Positions 36,501 to 48,959 of a stretch of 64,000 bases of DNA are shown here, one piece after another. How positions within the stretch are numbered: the stretch's first letter is position 1; each line of letters opens with the position of its first letter. A model generated the notes under the pieces. That model did no database searches, was not told the DNA's origin, and was given only the letters and a program-made list of their open reading frames with translations. The stretch is from Climacium dendroides (lineage: Eukaryota > Streptophyta > Bryopsida > Hypnales > Climaciaceae), in the NCBI GenBank assembly GCA_950106755.1, contig OX467090.1, positions 10,601,489-10,665,488 on the forward strand. Reading direction: 5' to 3'. Position numbers and translations under genes: made by a program.

Positions 36501-37700
36501 TGAAGGTTCAAAAAATATGAAATGGCTTAGATTCGATGCCATTTCTATTTTTCTTCCTATGAAAATTTATTAAAAATTGTTTCAAAGAGTTTAGCTTTCT
36601 TCCAAAGGCAATCAATTGTTAAATGGTTGCTTTTAAGAGTAGACTACCTTTACATGACTAAGTTGAGACATTCTTTGCAAAAAAGGTTTGAAGAAGAAAG
36701 TTTTATGGTTTTACCAAATTCTAAGTATTAACCTCTAAAGTCCTAAAGTGCTTTTTTGGCAATATAGTGATTTTAGGTAGCTCACTAAAAATGGAATTTT
36801 TATTTTTTTTCTTTGAAATTTTCACACAATATGTGCCCAAAGAGTTTCTTTAAGGCCCAAAAATTTTCATATCTTTTGACTATATGGTTAAAAGGTTATT
36901 GTATGATATGTAGTTTTCATTGCTTAGTGGGTAGTTTGGGCAGCTAAAAAAACTTCTTTAAGAAATAAAATTTTGAAATTTGTTCTCTAGATTTATATAT
37001 ACATGGAAAGCTTTTAATCATTCCGTTTTGATTGATAAGATGAAAGTTATGAGGAATTTTTATTTGCGGCTAGTTATGGAATCTCTACTCTAAGACAAAC
37101 TTTGAATATTTTTATTAAACTCAATTTTTAATATTTTTAGAGAAAAATAAGAACATTAGATTTAGGTTTTCTTATTAAAAAATTAAAACCATTGGAATTG
37201 GCAATTTAGATGTTTGTAAATAAATTTTTAACAATCTAGTATTTTAAATCACTCTCTACATCTTTCTACTTACTATTTTTTTCCTATATGTTGTAGAATT
37301 TCAAATGACCTAAATTTTTTTTAAGTATGTAGCCAACTTCTTTTGAAGAATGAACCCGAAGAAGCACCACCATATTGGACGTTTTTTCATAATGATCTAA
37401 CCTTGTGAGGTGTAGCTACCTAGTTTTTGCAAAACCCAAAAAAGGATTTTTGTCACTTCAAATGCTAATATCTTGCAATTTACACAATGAAAATTTTTGA
37501 AATTTTTCCACATCTTTTTAAACTAGCATACTACACAAATGATGGGAATTTTCTAAACCAAAAAATTTCAAATTAAAAAATTCGTAACAAATTCTACAAG
37601 ACTCCAACAAAAATGAGAAACCAAAATGGATTATCTTCAAATTTTCTTTCAAGAAAAAATTAATTATCAATTCGTTTGTTTTTCAAAAAAGTTCAAAAAG
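33600..37700. other. AT-rich intergenic stretch of about 4 kb
   Basis: No family-like frame. The segment at 36415-36600 shares order and wording with 46975-47125 (CAATAGT, CTTTTAG, AAGGTTCAAAAAATATGAAA), so both are copies of a dispersed repeat. A TTAACCTCTAAAGTCC end lies at 36729. Confidence 0.35.
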
Positions 37701-37844
37701 GAAGATCATCATCCCTTTGAAAACTCGACCACAGGAACGTGGCGTCGGGGCCTCCGTCCCAAGGACGTCTTCAATGTTCGTCGTGAGGTCGTGCAGGCGG
37801 GCTAGTTTTCCTTACAAAAATTTTAATTCTCTTGCACCGCCAAC

Positions 37845-37921
37845 ATTTCAAGCATTTCAAGCATTTCAAGCATCTCAAGCATCCCAGACATTTCAAGGAT
37901 TGCAAAAATTTCAAGCATTTC
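37845..37921. repeat. Degenerate short tandem repeat ATTTCAAGC
   Basis: About eight units of nine to ten bases, CATTTCAAG with variants CATCTCAAG and CATCCCAGA, shortly upstream of the P450 start and probably in its promoter or leader. Confidence 0.75.
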
Positions 37922-38053
37922 TGCGGCGTCAATTCCTCAGCTTCTAGTACTGCCCAGCATCATGCGCCGTGGATAGGTTTCCACCGATACGACCAGTCTT
38001 TCTCTCTCACCAATCGGGGGTGAAATCAAAGCATACGTTCAAATCGTTGCACA

Positions 38054-41000
38054 ATGGGGTCGATTGTGAATTTGGAGCTGATGACCACCCTGGTCTCGTA
38101 TTGCTTGCAACGCGCGACGGAGTCTCTGTCACGCACGCAAACAGCAATGCAGCAAGTGATGCAGCCTTTGCCGCAGGGATTCCCGCCTGGCCCTAATGGC
38201 GACGTCGCTCTGGAGCTCGCCCAAGACCCGCTCCGGTGCCTGGAGTCGCTCAAGTCGCGCTACGGGAGCCTCGTGGGATTCAAGCTGGCGTCTCGGCCGA
38301 TAATTCTCGTCAGCTCCCCGTGAGTCTTTTCGCTTCGTTTTCCTCTGTTTGATTTACATTCTCAGGTTTTAAGATTCTTGGAAAGTTGCAAGAGAAGTGG
38401 ATGGAGTAGTTTATGCGAACTTTTGTCTGTTTGTTTCACATTCTTTGGTTTTTTGATTCTGGGAAAGTTGCAAGAGAAGTGGATGTAGTAGTTTATGCGA
38501 ATTGTCTCTTTTTGTTTCACAATTACTCGGTTTTAGATTTCTTGGAAAGTTGCAAGAGAGGTGGACGGAGTAGTTTAGGCGGAGGAGCTGTTTTGAGGAG
38601 CTGCGGTGATGTATGTAAGAATTTGAGCGTGGTGTCTGTTGTTGGAGAGCCTAATTTTTGTTTAATCTTGCTTCTCTGGTATCTTCACATTCGGTTTCGC
38701 GCTTCTTAGAGATACCGCATGTTGCTAGAAAATTGGAAAGAGGTAGGTTATGCATGATTTCTTGTGCTGTAGCAGTATCAAGCAGCAGGTTGTGTGTCAG
38801 TGTCTGCAATTTTGGTTTTGAGTAGAATAAAAAATTTGAATGGATTTTTTTGTTATTTTGAAATAGGGTTCATGCCAGGGAAGTGTTTTTCACCCAAAGT
38901 AGCACCTTCATTAAGGTCAGCCTCCTCCCTGACATGCATTTTCAGAATTGAGAAGGTTAGGCCTCGTCTCCAGCAACCAAGGAGCTCCAATTAACTAACA
39001 AGATTAGTCACTAAGTGTCCATATTGCCCAAGTTGTGTCGGTTAGCAAATTGGTGCTAACTCCTGCTAACTAACTTGTAATGGATTTCCATGCATGTTCA
39101 ACTTTACTCCCTGATTTGGACAAGTAAATCAATTGTGCCTATTCCAATGGTTTGAATCTGCCTATACCAACCAAGTAGCAATAGTTAGCTACCTTGAAAG
39201 CTTAACTCTCCGTTGGTCACCTTGCAAGTGCATGACACAATCGGTTAGTTAACTTCCATCTTGATGATGGGCATAATACAACACACTGAGCGAATTGGTG
39301 CTTCTTGGTCGAGTGGGCACGACCTTGGAAGGATTGAATTAGTTCTAGTTTAATGCTTTGTTGTTTTCCCTCGCATTGGTCATCAATGACTATCTATCAG
39401 AGATACATCCTTGCATAATCACAATGGAACCCATTTCTATAGTGGTAGCAACCAAACATTGGATATGGAGAGCATGGATATATCTCATAATTATGTCCGT
39501 CTTTAGTTTTATGTTGTTTTCTTTTTTTACCCTTGATTGTACATGATAAAAAGGATTCAACCGTTGAGGTTATGTCTAGTAATGTGAAATTACAACCTCA
39601 TTATGACAATCTCATTTCTTGCCATTATTGTGACTTGACGTGTAATTTCCAATATCAAGGCTCTACTTTTACTCTTTCTAATTGATTTCAATTGACCAGA
39701 TTGGGATTGATATATGTGCTTGTTGTGATAGGCAGGAACGGCCTTTTTCCCAGGAAGCAGTCTTGCTGGAAACGGCTTGCTAGTTAGTGATGGCGACATT
39801 TGGAAACGCCAACGTCGTCTTTCCAATCCAGCCTTCCGGAAAGCTGCTATTCAAACCTATGCAAAGGTAATGCTCTTAACATGGATCATTAGTTCTTATT
39901 TTCAATCCTTTTCACTTCTATAGATTATACTATGAAGTCTATCTAGAGTGGGTCATGTTTTTTCAATTCATCTTTTTTTCTGCACCTATCATCTTGGGTT
40001 CACCTATTCGAAATTTAATCATTTGATGGCAACACTATTCTCACTCCTGTGCTTCAATGGCAAGTAGGATGCCCACCTTGTTTTGAAACCGCACTTAGAA
40101 GACAGAAGAGTGTAGTCTCAATGATATATTGACATTTGTTGTATGCGTAGGCAATGGTGAACATATCCGAAAAGATGATAGAGAAGCAGTGGCGAACAGG
40201 TGGGATGCGTGATGTATTTGCAGACTTCAATGAGCTGACTATGCAGATCGTGGCATCCGCCCTTTTTGGAGCTGCTGAGGGCTCGGACGACATGGCCCAG
40301 GTCGGTCCTGCTATCACTCAAGCATTCAAGTTCTTCACCCGCCGGGCAACCTCTATGTTTATTGGTGTGTGATTTCTTCACAAGCTAACCCTTTGGTGCT
40401 CTCGTGTTAAGACATAGTAAGGTATAGGTATTTAATTGTGCATGATGAGTAAATCAATTTTTTTTGGAGAATGTATACCACCTTAACGTCACATCTTGTA
40501 TCGATTTTAGATAATCTTTCAATCAAAGTTTGAACCCTTCTAACTTTTGCATGCATTATCCAATTGTATGTTTTGGTGCAATGCAATTGCTAACAAGAAT
40601 CAATAAAAATTTGGCCATTGGAACAACAGAAACTACACTTAGTGACTTAAAGCGTAAGTGTGGTTACCTTTTGTAAGTGGTTACTTTATGCAATTATCCT
40701 GACCAATCTGTGCTCCTGTATCGTTTGTTGATTTTCCATGTTTTTGATGTGCTTTTCTGTTGCAGTGCCGGAGTGGGTACCTACTTTCGATAACATTCAA
40801 TACAATAGTGCTGTAACCGGTTTAGATAAGGTAGTATTCCGCCTTATTGATGAAAGGAGACGTCAATTGGCTTCTTCATCGGCTCCTCACAAAAATGATC
40901 TCTTGACGAGATTGCTGCAGGTAAATGCTTTATCGACTTTGTTTTCTGATTCTGTTACGGACACTTTCGAACCTCTGCCTCTAATAATTCATTTCTTAGT

Positions 41001-43537
41001 CCATGAAAAAATTGAACTTTGAGTTTGAATGATCATACTAGTAATTTCCAAAACATATTTTGTTTTTTGAATAATTTAGGACATGGTTTCTTCTTTTTAA
41101 TATTATATTTTGCCACCTTTCTTGAAGCTTAACTAAATGACTTACTTCAACTCTTATATGCATGGATGCGGCCACTTTGGGGCATTTGGGCTCTTAGGTT
41201 GAGTTCAGAAAAGATGATATTGCTGCCATCTGTTGCTGCTGTAGAGTTCATCTGAGCACTGTCGACATGACCATGTTATCATTGATATCAAACTGGCAGG
41301 CAACAGATGAAGATGGATCGGGAATGGATGATCTATCATTGCGCGATGAGCTCATGACTCTCCTTGTTGCGGTGCGTAATCTCAATTTCTGTGTCTGCAA
41401 AAGTGGTTGATTCTCTGAAATATAAAACCTTTTGGTAACAGAAATGAGGTACGCTTTGCAGAATTCAGTTTCCAAAAACTGTATTATTTGGTCTGTCAAG
41501 ACTTCACTATTGGATTAACTTCGAAAGAGTGGATATGCTCTCAGAAATTCGTGGTGTAACTGATTTACCTAATGGAAATCTGCAGGGACAAGAAACGTCG
41601 TCAATCTTGCTAACGTGGGCGCTGCTCATGTTTGCTCTCCATCCACACACACAAGAGCTTGTCTTTCAAGAAATTAGTGAGGTACTTGGTGGCCAAGCAC
41701 CCAAGCAGTCTGACGTTCCAAAGCTAAGGTCAGTATCCCACCTCTTGCATCACAACCCTCTAGTGCTTCACCAAAGCCTAAGATAGTTTCTTCGTAAAAT
41801 ATTTGCTAGAGTGTTCGTCAGCATATGGTCTCTGAATTCGCTGGGAACATGATGTTACAGGTACCTGGAATCTTTCATTTGGGAGACATTGCGGTTGATG
41901 CCTCCAGCGTACGTTGTCGGCAGATGTGCTTGCCAACCAACTCAACTTGGGGAGTACCACATTCCTCAGGGTACAACTGTGTTGGTGAGCCCGTACCTGT
42001 TGCATCGAGATCCAGCTTTCTGGCCAAGGTATGGAATTATAGCTCCAACTACTTCTTGCATAATTCTCATTTGTATCCTTTCAAGGCCCCGCCTGCATCA
42101 GCCAAGTAGCGCTTTAGCTAACTGGAATTAGATACTAATACTTGCACTGCCCAACCTGTCAGTGTTGGTTAGCAAATTGATGCTAATTCCCACTAACAAA
42201 CTTGAAATGAATTTATATTCATTTTCACTACTACATGATTTTGGACAAGTGAATTAGTCATGCATATATTAATGGTTTGAAGTGCTAAACCTGCCGGGAC
42301 AATTGCTGCTCATTCGACCCCACGCCCTCAAATGTTTACCCGACACATCCTCTCCATACATGGGGTCTCCTGAGCAGCACTCTACCCAATCTGGCAACAC
42401 CAACTACGTAGCAGCATTTAGCTAGCTTGAAAGCCTAACTCCCCATTATTAGTTAGATTGCAACTGCAGGCACACGATAGGTTAGTTAATTTCCAAGTAG
42501 GTAATGAACAGAGGTTTTTTTTATGCACAATTTTTCGCCACTTGGCTACAACCAAATGATCTTGGCTATTTTTTGTAATTGAAATTTTAATTTTTTTTGG
42601 GGGGGGGGAATAGCCAGCTGCTGCATTTAATGATTAATAGCCAAATTTTACCTAGGTATCACCTAGTTTTCATATAGATATCACCAAGTATCACCCAAGT
42701 ATTACATGAGTAATGAAGAACCAATTGGCTCCTTCTCAAAAATGAAAAAAAACCACTGCTAATGGGCCTCAACACCCCAGTTAGTTAATTGGTGCTGTCT
42801 GGTGAAACGGCTGCTTATAGTTGCTCTGGTGCTTGATTATAGCCCCTTATGTGACTCGGCTTGTTTTGCAATCTATTTCCAGAGCATTAGAATTCGATCC
42901 CTCAAGGTGGATGCCTGGTGGGGATGCAACGCCGCATATGGAAAATGACAGCTACTGGCCGTATGGAGGCGGCCCTCGAAACTGCATAGGCATGGGCTTT
43001 GCAATGATGGAGGTCTCCTTGGTGAGTGATGTAACTGCATTCTCGTGGCTCAGTTTGATGGGTGTCTGCTTTTGCCTTTCTAGCTTGAGTACTTTGCTCT
43101 ATAGCTTATCGATTGGAAGAAAACGTTTCTACTTGTAATGAGTACCCAGTGTTAAAATTTAGTATGTGAGTGAGCAAGGTAGCTTTTACTACGTAGTGCG
43201 TCAATCATCATGCGTAACAAAAAATTCTCCAAGGATTTTGCAATAACAAGAATTACAGGAAACTAAGAATGTTGTCTTGGGGTCCAAATGACTACGGAAC
43301 TTTTTTCTAATGAGCAATCCTGAACAGGTTCTCGCTGTCATCATGAGCCGTTTCCGAGTTTCATTGCCATCGGGCGATCCTGTACCGTCACCCAAAGCCA
43401 TGATAACGTTACGTCCAGAGAATGAAGTCAATCTCCGAATGACACTGAGGCAGTCGAAGCAACGAAATCCAGGAAACTCTTTGATTAGAACGCAACATGA
43501 AGCTAAAATTTCTAAAAGAAATGTTCCTGTGCTATGA
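38054..43537 (+). CDS. Cytochrome P450, non-A-type, complete, ten exons
   Basis: Exons: 38054-38319, 38867-38915, 39732-39866, 40151-40364, 40766-40920, 41300-41371, 41586-41728, 41861-42028, 42883-43021 and 43328-43537. Phases agree at every junction and total 1551 bases, 516 residues. P450 marks in order: FPPGPNG hinge, WKRQRR (C-helix), AGQETSS (I-helix oxygen site, split by an intron after AG-coding GCG), ETLR (ExxR in the K-helix), FDPSRWMPG and the haem loop YGGGPRNCIG (first aromatic is Tyr, not Phe). The N-terminus lacks an obvious membrane anchor. The 49-base exon 2 (REVFFTQSSTFIK) is easy to miss. The enzyme should be a haem mono-oxygenase fed by a reductase; the substrate is unknown. 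The family is closest in style to CYP97/CYP746-like clans, by memory only. Confidence 0.88.
38360..38585. repeat. Tandem repeat in P450 intron 1, unit about 90 bp
   Basis: The phrase GGAAAGTTGCAAGAGAAGTG, then GGATGGAGTAGTTTATGCGA, then GTTTCACATT and TCGGTTTT, occurs two and a half times in direct order. Confidence 0.75.
38985..39265. repeat. Dispersed repeat copy in P450 intron 2
   Basis: Landmarks: GGTTAGCAAATTGGTGCTAA, TTTGGACAAGTAAATCAATT, CAATGGTTTGAA, TTAGCTACCTTGAAAGC and CGGTTAGTTAACTTCCA. The same order recurs at 42110-42520 in intron 8 of the same gene. Confidence 0.7.
42110..42520. repeat. Dispersed repeat copy in P450 intron 8
   Basis: Second, longer copy of the 38985-39265 repeat, in the same orientation, with a 90-base extra segment after AGTGCTAAACCTG. 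Confidence 0.7.
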
Positions 43538-43954
43538 TTGGGGTTAGTTTGGCATTCATGTTTGGCTATAGCTGCAGTCAACGTTGTTACAATGCTAAGT
43601 TCAAATGACAACAGAAATCCTTTTGTTACACTCAAATTCCTTCGTGAAGATCCACCGTCCAAATTGTTTGATTGGCATTCTTGATTGCACAACAGCTTCT
43701 TGTATGAATTCTCAACACTTAGATGGATTGGCTTTGAAGCAATTTAATGTGTAGGAATGGTGGTTGTACTAATATGAGTGCTTTACTTTCAATGCTTCCA
43801 GTGCTTCTAATTACATTACTCATTTGTGTCGAGGAGGTGCCAAATAAGCAACTTCATGGTATGATAGATGATTGGAAGCAAGAACATCCGCATATGAATG
43901 CAAGACTTTACAAATTTGCCAAACACAACATCACTCTCAAGAGGTTATAAATTT

Positions 43955-44690
43955 GTCAAACATTAATCCTCCAAAGTTTCAAAAGTCCAATTTTGGTTCC
44001 AATATCCTTCAAGGTTGCAATATGGTGTTATCTATCACATACTAATCCTTCAAGGTTTGGAAAGTCCAATTTTGGTTGTTGTCATATACTAATCTTTCAA
44101 GGTTTGGAAAGTCCAATTTTGGTTGCTTTCACATACTAATCCTTCAAGATTTGGAAAGTCCAATTTTGGTTGCAACATGGTGCTTTTTAAATATCTAATA
44201 TGGGAGGTTCATGAATTGAAGTATATTGTGGTGCTTTTTAAATATCTAATATGGAAGGTTCATGAATTGAGGTATATTGTAATAAGGTAGACAAATCAAT
44301 TCTCACCCTTACATTCAACACCATCCTCATGTGCCTATGGAGTATGAATTGAAGTATATTGTAATAAGGTAAACAGACCCATTCTCATCCTTATATCTAA
44401 TGCCATTTTGATATGCCTAAGGAGTATAGTCTAGTAAACAAATGTCCACCATTAGTACTTGAGATCCAATGTCATCCTTATAGTCTAGAAAACAAATGTG
44501 TACTACTAGTATTTGAGGGAGGATTTTTTAACAAAAGTGCACTACTAATACTTGAGGGAGGATTTTGTAAAAGGATGGAAGGTGCATGAATTGAGGTATA
44601 CTGTAATAAGGTAGACAGATCCATTCTAACCTTTACCCCCTGCAATGCCGTCCTCATGTGCCAATGGAGTACGTTCTACAAAGCAAATGT
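43955..44690. repeat. Complex tandem repeats downstream of the P450 gene
   Basis: Four copies of a 45-base unit containing CTTCAAGGTTTGGAAAGTCC and AATTTTGGTTG, then two of GTGCTTTTTAAATATCTAAT with GGTTCATGAATTG, then three to four of ATTGTAATAAGGTAGACA with CATTCTCA and GCCTATGGAGTA. Confidence 0.8.
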
Positions 44691-44693
44691 CAC

Positions 44694-44936
44694 TATAAGA
44701 AACCCATGTTTTATATGGCATTTTCATAATTTTAGGAGATTAATTTTAGTGGATGTCCAATAAAACAACTTGTGTTTTTATGTCAATAATAACATTCATC
44801 ATAACATCCAAATGTTACATTGGACATTATTATTTGACATAAAAATACAAGTTGTTTTATTGAATGTTCACTAAAATTTGTCTCCTAAAATCATGAAAAT
44901 GTCACATGAAACACATGTTTCTTATGCATAACCCCA
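44694..44936. mobile_element. Foldback MITE with arms of about 100 bp
   Basis: Near-complete inverted repeat: left arm from ATAAGAAACCCATGTTT through GTTTTTATGTCAATAATAAC; right arm from ATTATTATTTGACATAAAAA through ACACATGTTTCTTATGC. The tips pair as ATAAGAAAC and GTTTCTTAT. A possible TAT or TA flank exists on both sides. Noncoding. A half copy lies at 26680-26775. Confidence 0.8.
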
Positions 44937-45469
44937 ATCAATTTATGACTTTCCAAAATCTATTCTGCAATTTTTCAAATGGATTTCTAATATAATTTTT
45001 TCTCTAAGATCTAGTGTATTTGGGGCTCATTTCCAACACTACAGAAAGTCAAGATTGCAATGGCACCCTTGCACAAAATCTTGAAAAGAAAAATCATAAT
45101 CAATCATTTTCACAATTGGATTTTGATGCTAAAACTAGACTTCAAAAAAAATTCAAAAATATAAACTACTAAAAATAGCAACTTGGTTAGGTTTTATTTA
45201 ACTTCAAAGTATTGTTGACACCAAAATTTGGTGCCTTGGACATTTAAGGAATAAACTCTACAAGAATGTCAAAGTGCTTCATGAAGAACGATAGAAAATA
45301 TATTAGGGGAATGCTTAATCATATTTGTCAATTACATTTTTGCTACAATCATATTCCATAGTCACCTTTCTGGATAGTCCAAGGAAAATGTGGGCAAGTC
45401 ATAGATTTTGGGTTTTAGGACCCTAGTTGTTGTTTCTTTGCAACTGCCATCTCCAAGTGTAATGCTTTG

Positions 45470-45740
45470 CTACTTTTGCATCTTCTTCCTTGTTTCTTGT
45501 TGCCTCTTAGCTTTTGTTTCTTGTTGCTTCTTAATTCTTATTAATGTTACTTTTTAGTTCTTGCTTCTTGTTATTTATTAGTTATTATTTCTCATTTCTT
45601 TATATTACTTCTTAGTTTTTGCTTCTTATTGCTTCTTATTGCATTGAACTCTTGCCTCTTGTTGCTTTTTAGTTCTTGCCTCTTCTTACCTCTTAGTACT
45701 TGCTACTCTTTATCTTTTGTTCCTTCCATTACCATTGTTA
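45470..45740. repeat. Degenerate tandem array of CTTAGTTCTTGCTTCTTGTTG
   Basis: About ten units of 20-27 bases of the pattern CTTCTTAGTTCTTGCTTCTTGTT with T-rich drift. Pyrimidine-rich on the plus strand. Confidence 0.75.
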
Positions 45741-45779
45741 TTTATTCTTCTTGTTTTTTGTGATTTTTAGAGATATAAT

Positions 45780-47180
45780 TTATTTTGGTTTCTTTTAAAA
45801 AAAAGTAGGCAATTTTTGACAATTTCTTTTAAAAAAATCCACCCAAAGACCTTTAAAGGTTGAGGATTTAGTAACAACCTTCTGATGTATGACTTGGAAT
45901 TAAAAATAAATGAAATATCATTATTTTATTTTTAAATTTTAAAAAAATGAGCAATGAAGTACATGAATCTTAGTATTCAAAGACAAATGATTATACAAGT
46001 ATTCTTCAATATTGTGATCCTTACATCAAAATCAAAGGGATTAAAAGAAATAATATGGAAAAAATTGGTTTGTCAAAGTACATGAGAGATCGCTTTGGAA
46101 AGATTTTCTATTTCTAGTCTTAGATTTATTTTGAAAACATTGGTTATTCTACAAACTAATCCAAACATCTACAAAATCATTTTGAAATTAACTTTAAATT
46201 GAATATTTTTCATTTTTGATTTTTGATTTGTAATTTAAAAATATGAAGTTGTAATTGTACTTTATTTTAAGCTTTTTATTTATTTGTTGGTAATTGATAG
46301 AATCAAATCCCTTTAACAATCTTGTAATTTGAAAAAAAATTGTAAAAATATATACCATACAAGCACAAGAACTTGTACAAAGACCCTTCTTATTTAAATA
46401 CTTAAGAATACAAAAATTCTATGTACCCAAGGAACACATGTTTAGAAACAATGTCTTTAAAAGCTAATTTTATGTGCACTAAGGGTACATTCCAAACATT
46501 CATTATACCTACTAAGAAGATAAAAGAAAGTACCAGACATTCATCTACTTTGCACTCCTTTAGTTGAAAGTTTCCTTTAAAGCATCTATACCAACATTCA
46601 CCAAATTTGATGCACTAAAAGCTATTTATTTTTGAAAAGCCCTCAAAATTCTTCTCTTCCATTCTTATTCCACAAATGTGCCCTATAAATAATTAATTGA
46701 TCAATCACCAAGTCAAATATAGAATAAAGCTCACTTAACTTAAAGATAAACAATAATTTCAAGGGCCATTGCTTGACATGCTAAAATTGAGTGCCATGAG
46801 AGGGGTTTGAAGCACATGTCATCTAAGTTTGGCACATGTCAAACTTTTAGCAAGTACTAATGTAGCTACTCTTACTAAGAAGACTTCCATCTTCTTTAGA
46901 GATGAGATGAATCCTAATCTCATACAATTCCAACTCTAAAGTCTTATTTAATGCGGAGGTGCATATTGCTTTCTTCAATGTATCAATTGTATTCATCAAT
47001 GTACCAATAGTGAACTTAGTAAGAGGTGGACACTTTTAGAGCGTTTTATGATTCCCATTTCAAAATTCATAACTATTTTATGAAGGTTCAAAAAATATGA
47101 AACGACTTGGACTAGATGCCAATTTCTTTTCTTTTCAAGGAAAATTTATTTTTCAAGAAGTTGAACTCTTCAAAATTACA
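45780..47180. other. AT-rich intergenic stretch
   Basis: No gene seen. It contains the second copy (46975-47125) of the dispersed repeat at 36.4 kb. Confidence 0.35.
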
Positions 47181-47188
47181 AATCATTC

Positions 47189-47447
47189 AACTACACTAAA
47201 TAGTGAAATTAGGTTGCCTTTACAATTAGGTTGCCTTACCCCCCCAAAGTTATTGTGTAAGCCATCAAAGTCAAAAATATCTCTACAAGTACTTCCATTT
47301 GTACACATGGAGGTTCTTGAGTTGCAACTACATTAAAAAACTAATTCAAAAGTAGTATTTTCTTGAATAGAAACAATAAATATTTAAATAGTGTGGAATG
47401 TCGAGAAATTAGTGAGGGGCAACCTAATTTCACTATTCAGTGTAGTT
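47189..47447. mobile_element. Inverted repeat with 30-bp arms, MITE-like
   Basis: AACTACACTAAATAGTGAAA then TTAGGTTGCC at 47189-47218 pairs with its reverse complement at 47418-47447 with one mismatch. About 200 bases lie between the arms. Confidence 0.6.
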
Positions 47448-47867
47448 AAAGGTCATAGAGTAAACTGGCCATTTACCACATGCATCTAAAAATTAAACAA
47501 CAATTATTGCCAATTACCGCATAGTAAACATACGATTCATTTATAAATTCAATTGCAATAGGAATGAAACTTTATATCACTGCCCAATGATCTCACACTG
47601 TGCAATGAAGAATTGTAAAGAATTTTTAATTAGATTTCAAGTATATCGCCTTTAATTTGCAATAAAATTTGTAGGAAGAAATCTTTATGCATTTTGTTTT
47701 CCAAAGTGAAACTTAACATGACATTTAATAAATTGCACCAAATTTCAAAACATGAAAATTCCTATATTTGGAGAAGGATTTGAATTTTGTCTATGCGGTG
47801 ATTGGCAAGTCTACTATAGCTTAGGTGCAAAAAAAAGCTAACAAAGGCACTAGGCTGGGACCCGAGG

Positions 47868-47907
47868 TTTGGATTGGCACCTGGATTGGCACCTGGATTG
47901 GCACCTG
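47868..47907. repeat. 12-bp tandem repeat GATTGGCACCTG x3
   Basis: Three exact units in the leader of the bL25 gene. Read in frame they would give (DWHL)3 before any ATG. Confidence 0.85.
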
Positions 47908-48021
47908 GAGTCCTCCTGGAGGGCTCCAAACCCTAAACCCCTAAAACCTCCTTCGACGTCTGGCTATGGCGTGACCCTTCCCTCCTTCCCAGCCATTGCA
48001 TCACATTCTCGTCACGCTGTG

Positions 48022-48951
48022 ATGTGGGGCGCCAGGGGAGCGCGCCTGTGGCGCAACCTCGACAAGCTTCGCCGCGGATCCCTCTCACCACAACCGGGAG
48101 CTTCCTATCCATCGTCGTTTCGTTCCTTGTCCTCTCTCGCAGAACCTCGAAGCGCGTGTTCTTTCAAGCCAGCTTCCGCTCTGCAACCCGTGGCAAACCC
48201 TGGTTTCGGAGTATCATTCTTGCGCCATTACTCTCTAGCTCAATTGGAAGGGAACGCGAGTGATCAGAGTGAGTATAGCGAGGAGAGTGAGTCTTTGTTA
48301 CCCAAGGCGGAGACGAAACCCGAGGAGGTGATCAAGGGGTTTCCACGCCAAGGCTCCGGGAAGATCGTGTGCAAGAAGGCTCGTCGTGCAGGTCGTTCCC
48401 CGAGCATTGTGTTCTCCCAAGAGAATGGCCACCTCGGGGGCGACAAGCTGCTGCTCTCCGTGGAAACCAAGCAGATCGAGCGCCTGATCAAGCGATATGG
48501 GCGGAGTTTCTTCTTGTCCACCACATTCGATCTCGAGATTTGCGACGAGGAAGGAAACGTCCAGTCGAAGGAGCACGTGTTGCCGCGGTCGCTACATTTG
48601 CATGCGGGGACAGACAAAGTGATGAATGTGACGTTCATTAGGGCGCCCCCGACGGCGCTTCTGAAAGTGGACGTGCCGTTAGTGTTCATCGGAGAGGATG
48701 CGTGTCCTGGCATTCGGAAAGGGGGCTACATGTACACCATGATGAGAACTGTGAAGTATCGGTGCCCAGGAGATGCCATTCCGAGGTTTATTGAGGTGGA
48801 CCTCAGCACGCTGGATATGGGGGAGAAGATTCTGCTTCGCGATCTTAAAGCTCCCATGGGAATCAGTCTTGTGAAAAAGGATAGCTCTCTTCCAGTTTGT
48901 AAAGTCATGGGCTCGCGCACTTCGTCGGCGGCAGCAGCAGCAACTTCGTAA
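48022..48951 (+). CDS. Ribosomal protein bL25, probably mitochondrial
   Basis: Single exon of 309 residues from ATG 48022 (MWGARGARLWRNLDKLRRGS). The first 80 or so residues are rich in Arg and Ser and nearly free of acids, as in a mitochondrial targeting peptide. The body has the bL25 N-domain (LLLSVETKQIERLIKRYG, SFFLSTTFDLEI) and the TL5/CTC-type C-domain (VPLVFIGEDACPGIRKGG, then IPRFIEVDLSTLDMGEKILL). bL25 binds 5S rRNA in the large subunit. The frame is open 51 codons further upstream but has no ATG there, and the 12-bp repeat argues for untranslated leader. The coding sequence is clearly richer in GC than the flanks. The C-terminal tail ends in a poly-Ala/Ser run. Confidence 0.88.
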   Translation: MWGARGARLWRNLDKLRRGSLSPQPGASYPSSFRSLSSLAEPRSACSFKPASALQPVANPGFGVSFLRHYSLAQLEGNASDQSEYSEESESLLPKAETKPEEVIKGFPRQGSGKIVCKKARRAGRSPSIVFSQENGHLGGDKLLLSVETKQIERLIKRYGRSFFLSTTFDLEICDEEGNVQSKEHVLPRSLHLHAGTDKVMNVTFIRAPPTALLKVDVPLVFIGEDACPGIRKGGYMYTMMRTVKYRCPGDAIPRFIEVDLSTLDMGEKILLRDLKAPMGISLVKKDSSLPVCKVMGSRTSSAAAAATS

Positions 48952-48959
48952 CTCCATCT

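Noticed and set aside
37717..37947. 76-residue frame over the ATTTCAAGC repeat
   Set aside because: Produced by the tandem repeat (FQAFQAFQAS); probably P450 promoter or leader.
42596..42610. Run of about eleven G after a T run in P450 intron 8
   Set aside because: Simple homopolymer; possible sequencing-length artefact, no function supported.
47869..48021. Upstream in-frame extension of the bL25 gene
   Set aside because: No ATG; it starts in a 12-bp tandem repeat. ATG 48022 gives a good targeting peptide.
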